64,000 bases of DNA from Nocardia mexicana NBRC 108244 (GTDB lineage Bacteria; Actinomycetota; Actinomycetes; Mycobacteriales; Mycobacteriaceae): assembly GCF_001613165.1 (NCBI RefSeq), contig NZ_BDBV01000001.1:124001-188000 (forward strand). Direction: 5' to 3'. The number at the start of each line of letters is the position of its first letter. The first letter of the stretch is position 1. The position numbers and the translations under genes were made by a program. A model generated the notes under the pieces. It was not told the DNA's origin. It did not search any database and saw only the letters and a list, made by a program, of their open reading frames with translations. This document shows, piece after piece, positions 45,637 through 54,956 of this stretch.

Positions 45637-46314
45637 ATGGTCGTCAACGAGACCGAACGCGAACAGGCCATCCTCGACGCGGCCGCGGACCTGCTGCTGC
45701 GCCTGGGCTACAGCAAGCTGACGATGGGCGACGTGGCCGACGCGGTCGCACTCCACCGCGGGCTCGTGTACCTGCGTTTCAAGTCCAAGGACGAGCTGGT
45801 GGAGGCGGTGGCACGCCGCGAGCTGGACCGCTACGCCGAGCGCTGGAGCGAGCAGTTGCTCGCCGATCCGCAGGGCGGCAGCGTGGCCAGCGTCTACCGC
45901 GCCATGGCGGGCGCGCTCGGGCAGCTGCCGCTGGCGGCGGCCATCGTCGCCCGGGACGAGGCCACCTTCGGGAAGTACCTCCGCAAGCCGGGCAGCTTCT
46001 TCGATCGCGTCGAACACCTCGGCACCCGGGAATTTCTGATGACCATGCAGGAGGCCGGGGCGGTCCGGCGCGATATCGACACCCGTGCGGTCGCCTACAT
46101 CCTGGACTCCCTGACACCCGCGCTGCGGCACACCTTTCCGCAGCAGCGCCACCTGTCCGCCGACCCGGAGCTGCCGACGACCGGCGACATGGTGGGCGCC
46201 CTGGCCGAACTGCTCGAACTCGGTCTCACCCCATCCGCCGGCGCGGATCTCGAGGCAGGAAAAACCGTTCTGCTGGAGGGACTTTCGAAGGCCCGCAGCA
46301 ACCTCACCGCCTGA
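45637..46314 (+). CDS. TetR-family regulator
   Basis: The 225-residue protein has a TetR helix-turn-helix (REQAILDAAADLLLRLGYSKLTMGDVADAVALHRGLVYLRFKSKDELV) and a ligand-binding C-terminal half. The ATG at 45637 is favoured over 45601 because the latter lies upstream of the operator. It is 27 bases before the phosphotransferase gene and probably represses this three-gene operon. Confidence 0.9.
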   Translation: MVVNETEREQAILDAAADLLLRLGYSKLTMGDVADAVALHRGLVYLRFKSKDELVEAVARRELDRYAERWSEQLLADPQGGSVASVYRAMAGALGQLPLAAAIVARDEATFGKYLRKPGSFFDRVEHLGTREFLMTMQEAGAVRRDIDTRAVAYILDSLTPALRHTFPQQRHLSADPELPTTGDMVGALAELLELGLTPSAGADLEAGKTVLLEGLSKARSNLTA

Positions 46315-46341
46315 CACAGGCGCTCTCCGAACGAGGAAATC

Positions 46342-48945
46342 ATGAACAATCGTGTTGCACAGCATGATTCGTACACCCTGGACCTGGCCGATCCCGCGGC
46401 CACCCTGGAATGCGCGGGCGGCAAGGGCAGTTCGCTGGCCCGGATGGCCGGGGCACGACTGCCGGTGCCGCCGGGGTTCCACGTGACCACCGCCGCGTAT
46501 CGGCGCTTCGTCGCCGCCGACGGCCTGCACGAGCGAATCCTCGAGATCGCCGCGCAGGCGGTGGCCGACCAGCCCGAAACCTGGGAGCGGGCCGCCGCGC
46601 AGATCGCCGAACTCTTTGCCGCACAGTCTGTTCCGGACGACATCGCGGCAGCCGTGGACGCGGCCTATCGGCGCCTCGGCGAGGCGGCGGTAGCGGTCCG
46701 GTCCTCGGCCACCGCCGAGGATCTGCCCGATATGTCGTTCGCCGGACAGCAGGACACCTACCTCAACATCCGCGGCACCGACGCCGTGCTGGCGGCGGTC
46801 GCCCGGTGCTGGGCCTCGCTGTGGACCGACCGCGCGATCGGTTACCGCGCGCGCCAGGGCATCGACTCCGACGACGTGGCGCTGGCGGTGGTGGTGCAGG
46901 AACTCGTACCCGCGGACGCGGCCGGGATCGCGTTCACGGCGAACCCGCTCACCGGCGCGCGGGACGAGGTCCTGATCAACGCCGCGTGGGGGCTGGGCGA
47001 GGCGATCGTCAGCGGCCAGGTCACCCCCGACACGATCGTGGTCGCGAAGGCGGACAACGAGATCCGGCGGCAGGACATCAGCGACAAGCAGGTCATGACG
47101 GTACGCACGGCCGACGGGACCCGGGAGGAACCCGTGCCCGCAGACCGGCGCGAGCGCCCGGCACTGTCACCGTCGGAAGCGGCCGAGCTGGCCCGAATCG
47201 CCGTGCGCATCGAGGAGTTCTACGACGGGCCGATGGATATCGAATGGGCGCTGCACGACCGGCGGCTGTACATCGTGCAGGCCCGACCGATCACCGCGCT
47301 CCCCGATCCCGCGCCCGACCTGAGCTGGGATCTGCCGGACCCGCACGGAAAGTACGTCCGCGGCAGCGTGATGGAGCTGCTGCCCGACCCGCTGTCACCT
47401 TTGTTCGCCACGCTCGGCATTCCGGCCTGGGAGCGGGCGACACTCGCGCACTATCGCGAGATCGGGCTGCCGTATTTCGACGAACCGCTGGCCGTCATCA
47501 ACGGCTACGGCTACTACAACGTCGACTACACCGGCGCGCTGCTGCTGCGAATGACCCTGGCGCAGCCCAAATTTCTGGCGACCACGCTGCCGCGGTATCT
47601 GCGCACGGCCCCGCAGCGATGGCGGGAGACGCGAGACACCTACGACGCCACCGCCGCTCGGTGGCGGACGCTCGCGCTCGATGCCGAACCGGCCGAACGG
47701 CTGCTGACCGGGGTGCGCGAGATCGTGGACCAGGCGGCCGAGTACTACCTGACCATCCAGGGCGGGGCGCTGCCCGCGGCCTATATGAGCGAGTCGATGT
47801 TCACCAAGGCCTACGGCACGCTCCGGCGGGCCGACGATCCGCCCGCGACGGCATTCCTGCTGGGCTTCGACAGTAAACCGATCCGGGCCGAGAAGTCGCT
47901 GTACGACCTCGCCCGCTGGGCCCGCGCACAGCCGGGCCTGGCCGAGCGGATAACGAACCTGTCCCCCGCCGAGCGGACGCATCTGCTCACGGAGGGCCGA
48001 TCGAGCGACGCCGCGTGGAACCGGTTTCGCGAGCGGTTCCGCACGCATCTGGCCGAGTACGGGGATATGGTCTACGACCTCGACTTCGCCAAGGCGCTAC
48101 CCGCCGACGATCCGGCCACCCAGCTGCAGACGCTGATCTACTTCCTGTCCGAGGACGCTCCGGATCCCCATGCGCGCCAGCGCACCGCGAGCAAGGCCCG
48201 CGCGGAGGCGGTGCGCACCCTCGAACACAAGCGGCCGGGCATGCGGCGATCGCTGGCGCTGCGGCTGCTGGGCTGGGCACAGTCGGCGGCGCCGCTGCGC
48301 GAGAATGCCCTCGCCGATATCGGTCTGGGCTGGCCGGCGGTGCGGCGACTGCTCGCCGAGATCGGCCGGAGGCTCGCCGACGCCGAGACGATCGCCGACC
48401 CCGCCGATGTGTACTGGTTGCACCTCGACGAGCTGGCCGCGGCCGCATCGGCATCGGATGCCGGTCTGGCACCGGCGGATTCGCGCGAGGCCGTCGCCGA
48501 GCGGCGCGCCGTCTGGAAGGCGCAGCGCGCCATGGCGGCACCGCACACCCTTCCGGTCAAGGGCGGCAACAAGATCCTGGGCATCGAGTTCACCAGGAGC
48601 AGTGACGGACAGTCCGATGCCGAAACCCTGGCGGGCACGCCCGGCAGCCCCGGCCGAACCACCGGACCGGCACGAATCATCCACGGCCCCGGGGAGTTCG
48701 ACCGGATGCGACCGGGTGACGTGCTGGTCGCCAAGATGACCACGCCCGCATGGACGCCGCTGTTCGCGCTCGCCTCGGCCATCGTCACCGATGTCGGCGG
48801 GGCGCTCAGCCACAGCTCGATCGTGGCCCGCGAGTACCACATTCCGGCCGTCCTCGGCACCGGCGCGGCGACCGAACGACTGCGGACCGGACAGCAGATC
48901 ACCGTGGACGGCGACGCCGGTGTCGTCACCGTGCACGAGCACTGA
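46342..48945 (+). CDS. PEP-synthase-like / rifampin phosphotransferase family enzyme
   Basis: The 867-residue protein has an N-terminal ATP-binding domain (GGKGSSLARMAGARLPVPPGF, AVRSSATAEDLPDMSFAGQQDTYLN, YIVQARPITALP), a middle substrate domain and a C-terminal swivelling His domain (DVGGALSHSSIVAREY, His near residue 824). This order and length match rifampin phosphotransferase, which phosphorylates rifamycins with ATP. A generic PEP-utilising enzyme for another substrate is also possible. The gene follows a TetR gene and precedes an esterase. I did not see the rifamycin-associated promoter element upstream. Confidence 0.75.
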   Translation: MNNRVAQHDSYTLDLADPAATLECAGGKGSSLARMAGARLPVPPGFHVTTAAYRRFVAADGLHERILEIAAQAVADQPETWERAAAQIAELFAAQSVPDDIAAAVDAAYRRLGEAAVAVRSSATAEDLPDMSFAGQQDTYLNIRGTDAVLAAVARCWASLWTDRAIGYRARQGIDSDDVALAVVVQELVPADAAGIAFTANPLTGARDEVLINAAWGLGEAIVSGQVTPDTIVVAKADNEIRRQDISDKQVMTVRTADGTREEPVPADRRERPALSPSEAAELARIAVRIEEFYDGPMDIEWALHDRRLYIVQARPITALPDPAPDLSWDLPDPHGKYVRGSVMELLPDPLSPLFATLGIPAWERATLAHYREIGLPYFDEPLAVINGYGYYNVDYTGALLLRMTLAQPKFLATTLPRYLRTAPQRWRETRDTYDATAARWRTLALDAEPAERLLTGVREIVDQAAEYYLTIQGGALPAAYMSESMFTKAYGTLRRADDPPATAFLLGFDSKPIRAEKSLYDLARWARAQPGLAERITNLSPAERTHLLTEGRSSDAAWNRFRERFRTHLAEYGDMVYDLDFAKALPADDPATQLQTLIYFLSEDAPDPHARQRTASKARAEAVRTLEHKRPGMRRSLALRLLGWAQSAAPLRENALADIGLGWPAVRRLLAEIGRRLADAETIADPADVYWLHLDELAAAASASDAGLAPADSREAVAERRAVWKAQRAMAAPHTLPVKGGNKILGIEFTRSSDGQSDAETLAGTPGSPGRTTGPARIIHGPGEFDRMRPGDVLVAKMTTPAWTPLFALASAIVTDVGGALSHSSIVAREYHIPAVLGTGAATERLRTGQQITVDGDAGVVTVHEH

Positions 48946-48964
48946 CCACGGCAGGAGCAGCGCC

Positions 48965-49789
48965 ATGAACCCCACCCTCGACGACGAGATCATCCCGCTG
49001 TCCGTCGAAGACCCTGCGCCCCATCGGGATCCGACGCCGTACGGGCAGCACACGGTCGTCCCCGAAATCCAGGGCCGGCGCAATCTGGGCATGATCCGCA
49101 ACGTGACCCGGCCCGCGCTCGTCGTACACCGGCCCGCTGCCGCCCGAGCCACCGGAACCGGCGTAATCGTTTGCCCCGGAGGCAGTTTCGCCACACTCAC
49201 CGACACGGGCACTGTGATAGCGAAACAGCTGGCCGCACAGGGGATCACCGCCTTCGTGCTCCGGTACCGGGTGCTGCCCACACCGGTTCGAGACGAGGAC
49301 TTCCTGCGGCAGTGGGCCACGGTCGCCACCATGGCCGATATCGAGGCCCAGTCGCACGTGGCGGTCGCCGACGGGTCGCAGGCGGTGCGCTTAGTGCGCG
49401 AACAGGCGGCGCGGTGGCGGCTCGACCCGGAACGGATCGGCATCCTGGGCACCTCCGCGGGCGGCCTGGTCACCCTGGCCGCCGCCACCGGCTACGACCC
49501 CCGGAGCCGCCCCGACTTCGCGGCCCCGATCTATCCCGCCACCTGGCACGAATACCGCGTCCCCGACGACGCGCCCCCGCTGTTCCTCTGCCTCGCGGCC
49601 GACGACGAGGGCGACGGCGTGCTGGAGGGAAACCTTGCGCTGCACCGGAACTGGCTAGCGGCGGGCCGTCCGGTCGAGATGCACGTCTACGAGCGCGGCG
49701 GCCACGGTTTCGCGGAGGGCCCGCGCGGACTCCCCTGCGACACCTGGCTGGACCGATTCCTCGACTGGCTGCGCATGCACGAATTCTGA
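48965..49789 (+). CDS. Alpha/beta hydrolase (esterase/lipase)
   Basis: The 274-residue enzyme shows an oxyanion-type CPGGSF, nucleophile motif GTSAGG, an Asp region AADDEGDG and His in RGGHGFAEG, the usual triad order. It resembles acetyl-xylan/BD-FAE-type esterases. The ATG at 48965 is 19 bases after the phosphotransferase stop with GGCAGGAG upstream, so it is the last gene of the TetR operon. Confidence 0.88.
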   Translation: MNPTLDDEIIPLSVEDPAPHRDPTPYGQHTVVPEIQGRRNLGMIRNVTRPALVVHRPAAARATGTGVIVCPGGSFATLTDTGTVIAKQLAAQGITAFVLRYRVLPTPVRDEDFLRQWATVATMADIEAQSHVAVADGSQAVRLVREQAARWRLDPERIGILGTSAGGLVTLAAATGYDPRSRPDFAAPIYPATWHEYRVPDDAPPLFLCLAADDEGDGVLEGNLALHRNWLAAGRPVEMHVYERGGHGFAEGPRGLPCDTWLDRFLDWLRMHEF

Positions 49790-49829
49790 ACGCGCCCAGG
49801 CGCTCCCGGCGCCGGAACAACGTATCAGA

Positions 49830-50480
49830 TCATGCCGCGCGCACCGCGTAGTCGCCCAACGATGGCTCCAGCAGCTCGAACGCCGTATCCAGCTGGGCGG
49901 CAACCACTTCGGCGATCTCGTCGTTCGACTCCCCCGCCACGGTGCGGGCGAAGGTCTCTTCGAACAGCACCCGGTGTACGCCCGCCAGCTGGGCGGCCGC
50001 CACCCGCGCGGTCAGATCGGTGGCCGACACACCGGTGGCCTCCGCCAGCGCCCCCGCGAGCGCCCGCTCCCGCTCGTCGTGAAACTCACGCAGCCGGGCC
50101 GTCAGCGCCTGGCTTCCTTCGATGATCCGGGCGAATTCGGGGCCGGAGAAACCGATCAGCGGATCGCGCTCGGCGACCCCGGCGCGGTAGGCGCGGTGCA
50201 GCGCGGCCAGCGCCGACTCACCCACGGCCCGGTCGCGCACGGTGCGCGCCAATCCCGAGACATACTCCTCGGCCAGGTCGAGGGCGAGGTCCTCCTTGCG
50301 GGGGAAGTAGTTGGTCACCGTCATCTTCGCGACGTCGGCGGCGGCGGCCACGTCGGCGATCGTCACGGCGTCGAACCCGCGCTCCAGGAACAGCCGGGTG
50401 GCCTGGTGCGAGATGTTCTCCCTGGTCTGTTGCTTCTTCCGGGCTCGCAGGCCCGGCTGCTGGGCGGTCTGTGCGCTCAT
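49830..50480 (-). CDS. TetR-family regulator
   Basis: The 216-residue protein has a TetR DNA-binding domain (TRENISHQATRLFLERGFDAVTIADVAAAADVAKMTVTNYFPRKEDLALDLAE). The ATG at 50480 is preferred to upstream readings that run into the divergent promoter. It probably represses itself and the divergent transcript that leads to the small ORF and sigma gene. The ligand is unknown. Confidence 0.9.
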   Translation of the reverse strand: MSAQTAQQPGLRARKKQQTRENISHQATRLFLERGFDAVTIADVAAAADVAKMTVTNYFPRKEDLALDLAEEYVSGLARTVRDRAVGESALAALHRAYRAGVAERDPLIGFSGPEFARIIEGSQALTARLREFHDERERALAGALAEATGVSATDLTARVAAAQLAGVHRVLFEETFARTVAGESNDEIAEVVAAQLDTAFELLEPSLGDYAVRAA

Positions 50481-50517
50481 ACCCCTCACCATACATAGGT
50501 CTGTCCAAAAAAAGTTC

Positions 50518-50546
50518 TTGACATATTTTTGGGTCCATTCTAAGTT
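50518..50546 (+). promoter_or_regulatory. Divergent promoter with TetR-side AT-rich inverted repeat
   Basis: TTGACA (50518-50523), a 17 base spacer and TAAGTT (50541-50546) form a good vegetative promoter. TCCAAAAA and TTTTTGGG around it form a near-perfect inverted repeat that could be the TetR operator. Confidence 0.55.
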
Positions 50547-50665
50547 TGTGTTCGTCACCGAGACGGTGGCGACAACTCACGAAGGAGCCGATCCTGCGCA
50601 GTACCCACGGCCGGACCGCCGCAACCCAGAGCACCACTGGCATCAACCGAACGGGAGCAGCCCCG

Positions 50666-50833
50666 ATGGCCGAATTCACCACCACGCGCAACCTCACCAC
50701 GCAATTCACGATCGGCCCACGCGGATCACACGGCCGACCGGTCCGGAACATGTCCCGGCGCAAGGAGATCCACGCAGGTAGAATCGATCGCACGCCGATT
50801 CACCGCCCGCTGCGCATCCCCGGCCGCCGCTGA
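50666..50833 (+). CDS. Small basic protein
   Basis: A 55-codon frame (MAEFTTTRNLTTQFTIGPRG...) has GGGAG eight bases upstream of the ATG and lies downstream of a strong promoter. The product is rich in Arg and Pro. No family is recognised, so it may be a real small gene or part of a long leader for the sigma gene. Confidence 0.35.
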   Translation: MAEFTTTRNLTTQFTIGPRGSHGRPVRNMSRRKEIHAGRIDRTPIHRPLRIPGRR

Positions 50834-51014
50834 CGGACCCCGGGCGCCCGTCGAACCGCACGTCCTCCACCACACCCCGCAGCCGTGTGGCCGGAATCCA
50901 CCGATGGGGTCCCGGCCACACGCCGGGAGGACGGAGGAATCACAGGTCCGCCCGGAACGTTGACTTCACCCAGCCGTGCATCAGCCCGCCGCGCACTCGA
51001 AATCGGAGGCCTTC

Positions 51015-51968
51015 GTGACCTTTCCTACCGCCGCCGCCCGACCGGCCACCGTCAGCGCCGACCCGATCCGGGACTACCTGCACCGCATCGGCCGCACCGC
51101 CCTGCTCACCGCCGATCAGGAGTACGAGCTGGGCGAGCGCATGGCCGCGGGCCTGCGCGCCGAACAGCGGCTGTCCGAAATCGGCACCGGTGCAACGGAA
51201 CTCGGCACGGCCGAGCGACGGGAGCTCACCCGAGCCGTGCGTGCCGGGCGGGCCGCGAAGGACCATATGATCGAGGCCAACCTGCGGCTGGTGGTGTCGA
51301 TCGCCAAGCGGTACCCGGCACCGCCCGGCATGTCGCTGCTGGACCTGGTTCAGGAGGGCACGCTCGGCCTGATTCGCGCGGTGGAGAAGTTCGACCATCA
51401 GCGCGGGCTGAAGTTCTCCACCTATGCCACCTGGTGGATCAAGCAGGCCGTCGGCCGGGCGATCGACGACAAGAGCCGCGCCATCCGCATCCCGGCACAC
51501 GTCGCCGAGATCCTGCACCGGATCACCCGGGCGCAGCGGACGCTCGGCCAGCGGCTCGGCCGCGAGGCCACCCCGGAGGAATTGGCTACGGAGCTGGAGC
51601 TGCCGGCCGAGAAGGTGCGCGAGGTGCTCGGCCATGCGCGCGATCCGATCTCGCTCCACCTGCAGGTCGGTGACGACGACACGGAGCTCGGCGCGCTCAT
51701 CGCGGACCAGGGGCCGGACCCGTCGACGACGGTCGCCGACGCCTCCATCCGCACCCAGCTCGGTGCGGTGCTGGCCACCCTGGCCGAGCGCGAGGCGCAG
51801 GTACTCGTGCTGCGGTACGGCCTGGACGGGACCGAACCGCGGACGCTGGAGCAGGTCGGGCGCATGCTGGGGGTCTCGCGCGAGCGCATCCGCCAGATCG
51901 AGGCGAAGAGCATGGCCAAGCTCCGCAAGCCCGCCAGCGCCCGGGCGCTGGCCGGACTGCTCGGCTGA
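51015..51968 (+). CDS. Group 2 RNA polymerase sigma factor (SigB/SigA-like)
   Basis: The 317-residue protein has region 1.2 (DPIRDYLHRIGRTALLTADQEYELGERM), region 2 with NLRLVVSIAKRY ... LDLVQEGTLGLIRAVEKFDHQRGLKFSTYATWWIKQAVGRAI, region 3, and region 4 (LEQVGRMLGVSRERIRQIEAKSMAKLR). It lacks the long N-terminal extension of the primary sigma factor. The GTG at 51015 has GGAGG seven bases upstream and is preferred to ATG 50976. It directs RNA polymerase to a stress or stationary gene set. Confidence 0.93.
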   Translation: MTFPTAAARPATVSADPIRDYLHRIGRTALLTADQEYELGERMAAGLRAEQRLSEIGTGATELGTAERRELTRAVRAGRAAKDHMIEANLRLVVSIAKRYPAPPGMSLLDLVQEGTLGLIRAVEKFDHQRGLKFSTYATWWIKQAVGRAIDDKSRAIRIPAHVAEILHRITRAQRTLGQRLGREATPEELATELELPAEKVREVLGHARDPISLHLQVGDDDTELGALIADQGPDPSTTVADASIRTQLGAVLATLAEREAQVLVLRYGLDGTEPRTLEQVGRMLGVSRERIRQIEAKSMAKLRKPASARALAGLLG

Positions 51969-52004
51969 GCCGTCGGCCCCGGCGGCCGGGTACGGTCGCC
52001 GGGT

Positions 52005-53018
52005 TCAGGCGAATCGGACCTCGGCCGTCGCGTAGCCGAACAGCTTGCGGCCCTTGGCCGTGGCGTCGATGACGACCGTGGCGGTGCGGCGCAGCGGATT
52101 CAGCCAGGTGATGCGGCCCCGGAACTCGATCGCGGTCCGGTCCCCGGAGCCGATCGGCAGATAGTGCATCTTGGGCGCGTACTGGACCCGGTACCTCGTC
52201 ACGGCGGTCGGATCGCCCACCCACGACGACAGATATCCGGCGGCCAGGCCGAGGCTGAACATCCCCGGTGTCACGACGCCGCCCGACGGCCGATCGCCGG
52301 TGGCGTGGCGGCTGGGCGCGCCGACCACGCTCGCGTGATTCATCACATCCGCGGGCGCGAGCGGGTGCCGCCGGACCGGAAGTTCGGAGCCCACCGCCAG
52401 CTCGGCGAAATCGAGCACCGGCTGCGGGGAATGGGTCGTCGCGGGACCCGGATGCCGGACCGGGAGGTGGTCGCCGAGTCCGGGAATGCGGGGGCGCCGC
52501 CGCGCCGGAACGAGCTCTAGCCCGCGCTCGTGGCCGACCGGACCGCCGCCGCGGGCCGTCCGCTGGGTGTGCACGAGCAGCGTCGAGGAGCCGACGGTGA
52601 CGATCCGCTCGTGCCGATCGCGCAGGGTCGTCGCCATCGAGACGATGTCGTAGTCGCGATAGTGGCGGAACGATTCGAAATGCACATCGCAACCCACCCG
52701 GTCCCCGGCGAGCAGCGGCCGGACGATGTCGAGGGTGCGGTCGGCGTGCAGGATCCGGCCGCTGTGGAAGCCCGGCACCATGGCCGCGAGAGTCTCCTCC
52801 TCGGCCCGCATCCACACCATGGTGGGAAAGGTCGGCGGCGCCACCAGCGCGCCGAATCCGCGGGCGGCCGAGGCATCCGCGTCCAGGTGGATGCGATCGA
52901 GGTTGCCGACGGCGCGCGCGTACTCGCGGATGCGCTCGGCATCCACGGCGAAGTCGTTGCGCGACCGCAGTCGTTCGTTCGATGCCACGTGCGGGACATC
53001 GACGGATGCGCCTCCCAT
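52005..53018 (-). CDS. MaoC-like double hot-dog dehydratase
   Basis: The 337-residue protein has two hot-dog domains. The N-terminal one shows YARAVGNLDRIHLDADASAARGFGALVAPPTFPTMVW (FAS1/HTD type). The C-terminal one carries LAPADVMNHASVVG and GVVTPGMFSLGLAAGYL. It should hydrate or dehydrate enoyl-thioesters in lipid metabolism. The ATG is at 53018. It is followed on the other strand by the sigma gene (convergent). Confidence 0.82.
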   Translation of the reverse strand: MGGASVDVPHVASNERLRSRNDFAVDAERIREYARAVGNLDRIHLDADASAARGFGALVAPPTFPTMVWMRAEEETLAAMVPGFHSGRILHADRTLDIVRPLLAGDRVGCDVHFESFRHYRDYDIVSMATTLRDRHERIVTVGSSTLLVHTQRTARGGGPVGHERGLELVPARRRPRIPGLGDHLPVRHPGPATTHSPQPVLDFAELAVGSELPVRRHPLAPADVMNHASVVGAPSRHATGDRPSGGVVTPGMFSLGLAAGYLSSWVGDPTAVTRYRVQYAPKMHYLPIGSGDRTAIEFRGRITWLNPLRRTATVVIDATAKGRKLFGYATAEVRFA

Positions 53019-53495
53019 GGTGCTCCTTTGCAGCGAATCCGGCCGGACCGGCTTCTTCCTAGGGGATAACCATTGTTTTCCCGGCCCGCCCCCGACTCAC
53101 CCCGCAGAACCGATGATCTGGAGAAATCACGGCATTTACGACCCGCCGGTTGTGAACCCCCCGCCCACCACTTCCCGCACCCCCTGCCAGCGCGGAAACC
53201 GGTGCGGGAACACGCACGGGGTGCGAGAGCACACTGACGCAGACCGGGGCGGTTTGCCCGGAAAGACGGACTTCGGTGGCCCGCGGGCGGTTTCGGGGCG
53301 CCGGTGCACCGATGGCTCGAATTATTCGTCCCGGCTGGGGATTACTTCGAGGGCGGGCGGCGAGTAGGACACCGGCGAGCGGGGCGAGGACAGCGGGATG
53401 TCCTGACGAGGTGACCTGTGGATGGGGTGCGAATTCTGTGGATAACCAGCGGTTTTCGCGGCCCGGGCAGGGAACTCGGTGGCGATACTTCGGCC
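53019..53495. other. Intergenic region with a family 2 repeat
   Basis: No gene is seen. It contains the family 2 repeat at 53168-53232 (CCCGCACCCCCTGCCAGCGC, then GGTGCGGGAA, GGGGTGCGAG). The last 60 bases probably hold the promoter for the Rv3196-like gene. Confidence 0.5.
53168..53232. repeat. Dispersed intergenic repeat family 2, copy 3
   Basis: CCCGCACCCCCTGCCAGCGC, then CCGGTGCGGGAACACGCACG and GGGTGCGAG. It aligns base for base with the copies at 32573 and 44638 apart from a few changes. Confidence 0.6.
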
Positions 53496-54359
53496 ATGAC
53501 CATATTTCGGGCGCGCGGGCCGATGTTGCATCCGCGGGTGGCGGTGCTGCGCAGGCCCTCGGGCGCAGTGCAGTTGGGGTGGGATCCCGAGCGTGCGGTG
53601 GTGGTGGATCCGCCCGGGATCGGTGCCGACCTCGTCGCCGAATTCCTGAAGCTACTGGACGGTCTGCGCAGTCATCCGCAGATCATCTGGCAGGCAAGTC
53701 GTTTGGGGATGGACTCCGGCGATGCCCTGAACCTGCTGGCCGAGATCGACAAGGCCGGATTTCTGATCCTCCCGCAGTCGAGCGCCGGGCGGGTCCGCTC
53801 CGTGCACGTGCACGGGCGGGGGCCGCTGTCGGAGGCGGTGGCCGCCGGTGTACACCGACTGGGCCTGCGGCCCAGCCGTTCCCGCGATGCCGGCGCCGAC
53901 CTGTCGAACACCGGCCGGGCGGCGGACGTGGTGGTGCTCGCCGATGCGCTGGTGCCCGAACCGCACCTGGTCAACGACCTGGTGCTGCAGCGGATTCCGC
54001 ATCTGCAGGTCCGTATTCGCGACGGCCGCGGCGTGGTCGGGCCGCTGGTGCTGCCCGGCGGGACCAGCTGCCTGCGCTGTGCCGACCTCACCCGCCGCCA
54101 ACTCGACGCCGACTGGCCACATCTCGCGGCCCAGCTCCTGGGCCGGATCGGCTACGGCTCCCCCGCGATGATCGCCGCCACCGCGGCGCTGGCCCTGCGC
54201 GACCTCGAAATCGTCATCGCCGGCGCCCCCGATCCCCCACCCCGAACCCTCGACACCACACTGGAACTCGACCCCGACACCCACCAGGTCCACTGCCGCA
54301 CCTGGCCCGCCCACGCCGCCTGCGGCTGCCGAGCCCTCCTGTCCGCGCCGCCCCGCTGA
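53496..54359 (+). CDS. ThiF/cyclodehydratase-like conserved protein (Rv3196 type)
   Basis: The 287-residue protein has an N-terminal winged-helix-like part and then a Rossmann-like region (ADVVVLADALVPEPHLVNDLVLQRIPHLQVRIRDGRGVVGPLVLPGG). A CLRC ... CGC cluster near residues 190 and 280 could bind zinc. The layout resembles ThiF/TOMM cyclodehydratase docking domains without the ATP-grasp part. It keeps its place between the DUF2342 gene and the UbiB gene, as Rv3196 does. The function is unknown. Confidence 0.8.
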   Translation: MTIFRARGPMLHPRVAVLRRPSGAVQLGWDPERAVVVDPPGIGADLVAEFLKLLDGLRSHPQIIWQASRLGMDSGDALNLLAEIDKAGFLILPQSSAGRVRSVHVHGRGPLSEAVAAGVHRLGLRPSRSRDAGADLSNTGRAADVVVLADALVPEPHLVNDLVLQRIPHLQVRIRDGRGVVGPLVLPGGTSCLRCADLTRRQLDADWPHLAAQLLGRIGYGSPAMIAATAALALRDLEIVIAGAPDPPPRTLDTTLELDPDTHQVHCRTWPAHAACGCRALLSAPPR

Positions 54360-54378
54360 CCCCGCACCCGGCGCCGGG

Positions 54379-54657
54379 TCAGGCGCCGCAGGTGTAGGCC
54401 GAGCCGGTGAGGGAGATGAGGGCGCAGCCGGGGTTGCCCGACTGGAGGAACGGCAGGACCTTGCTCCAGCTGTGCAGAAGGCCGTCGGCGAAGGCCGAGC
54501 CGGTCACGATCGGGGGGATCGAGTCGATCGGTTGCGCCGATGTCGGAGCGGGCTCGGCTGTGAGAGTGTTGCCCGCCCACGCCGAAGGGGTGAAGACGGT
54601 CGGCAGGGCCAGGGCGACGGTTGCCGCACCAGCGGCGATCAGGCGGTTGACGTGCAT
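54379..54657 (-). CDS. Small secreted protein
   Basis: The 92-residue protein has a signal peptide (LIAAGAATVALALPTVFTPSAWA, cleavage after AWA) and a short mature part with two cysteines (NPGCALISLTGSAYTCGA) that could form a disulphide. The ATG at 54657 is preceded by GGAGG. The family is unknown; small proteins of this kind occur in Nocardia and mycobacteria. Confidence 0.75.
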   Translation of the reverse strand: MHVNRLIAAGAATVALALPTVFTPSAWAGNTLTAEPAPTSAQPIDSIPPIVTGSAFADGLLHSWSKVLPFLQSGNPGCALISLTGSAYTCGA

Positions 54658-54956
54658 TGTTCCTCCGCAAAGGTTCGAGTGATGGTGGCTGCGACCGCCG
54701 CCAGTATCGACATCCGGGCATGTGCGCCAAAGCCCCCATTGCCGAGGTCGGTCCCGAACGCACGGGCTGGCCGACCGGTTCGTCGGTGTCTGCGTACAGG
54801 GCGTCGGCAGCGACCGAACACCACATCACCCGGTCCCGGCGACTCCGATTGATACGTCCATACCCCTGGATGTGACCGATACCACCACTCTGTGAGGCCT
54901 ATAAGTTCACCCAATTCCCATGGCACACCGCACGGTCCGTCGGCCATGATGAGTAG

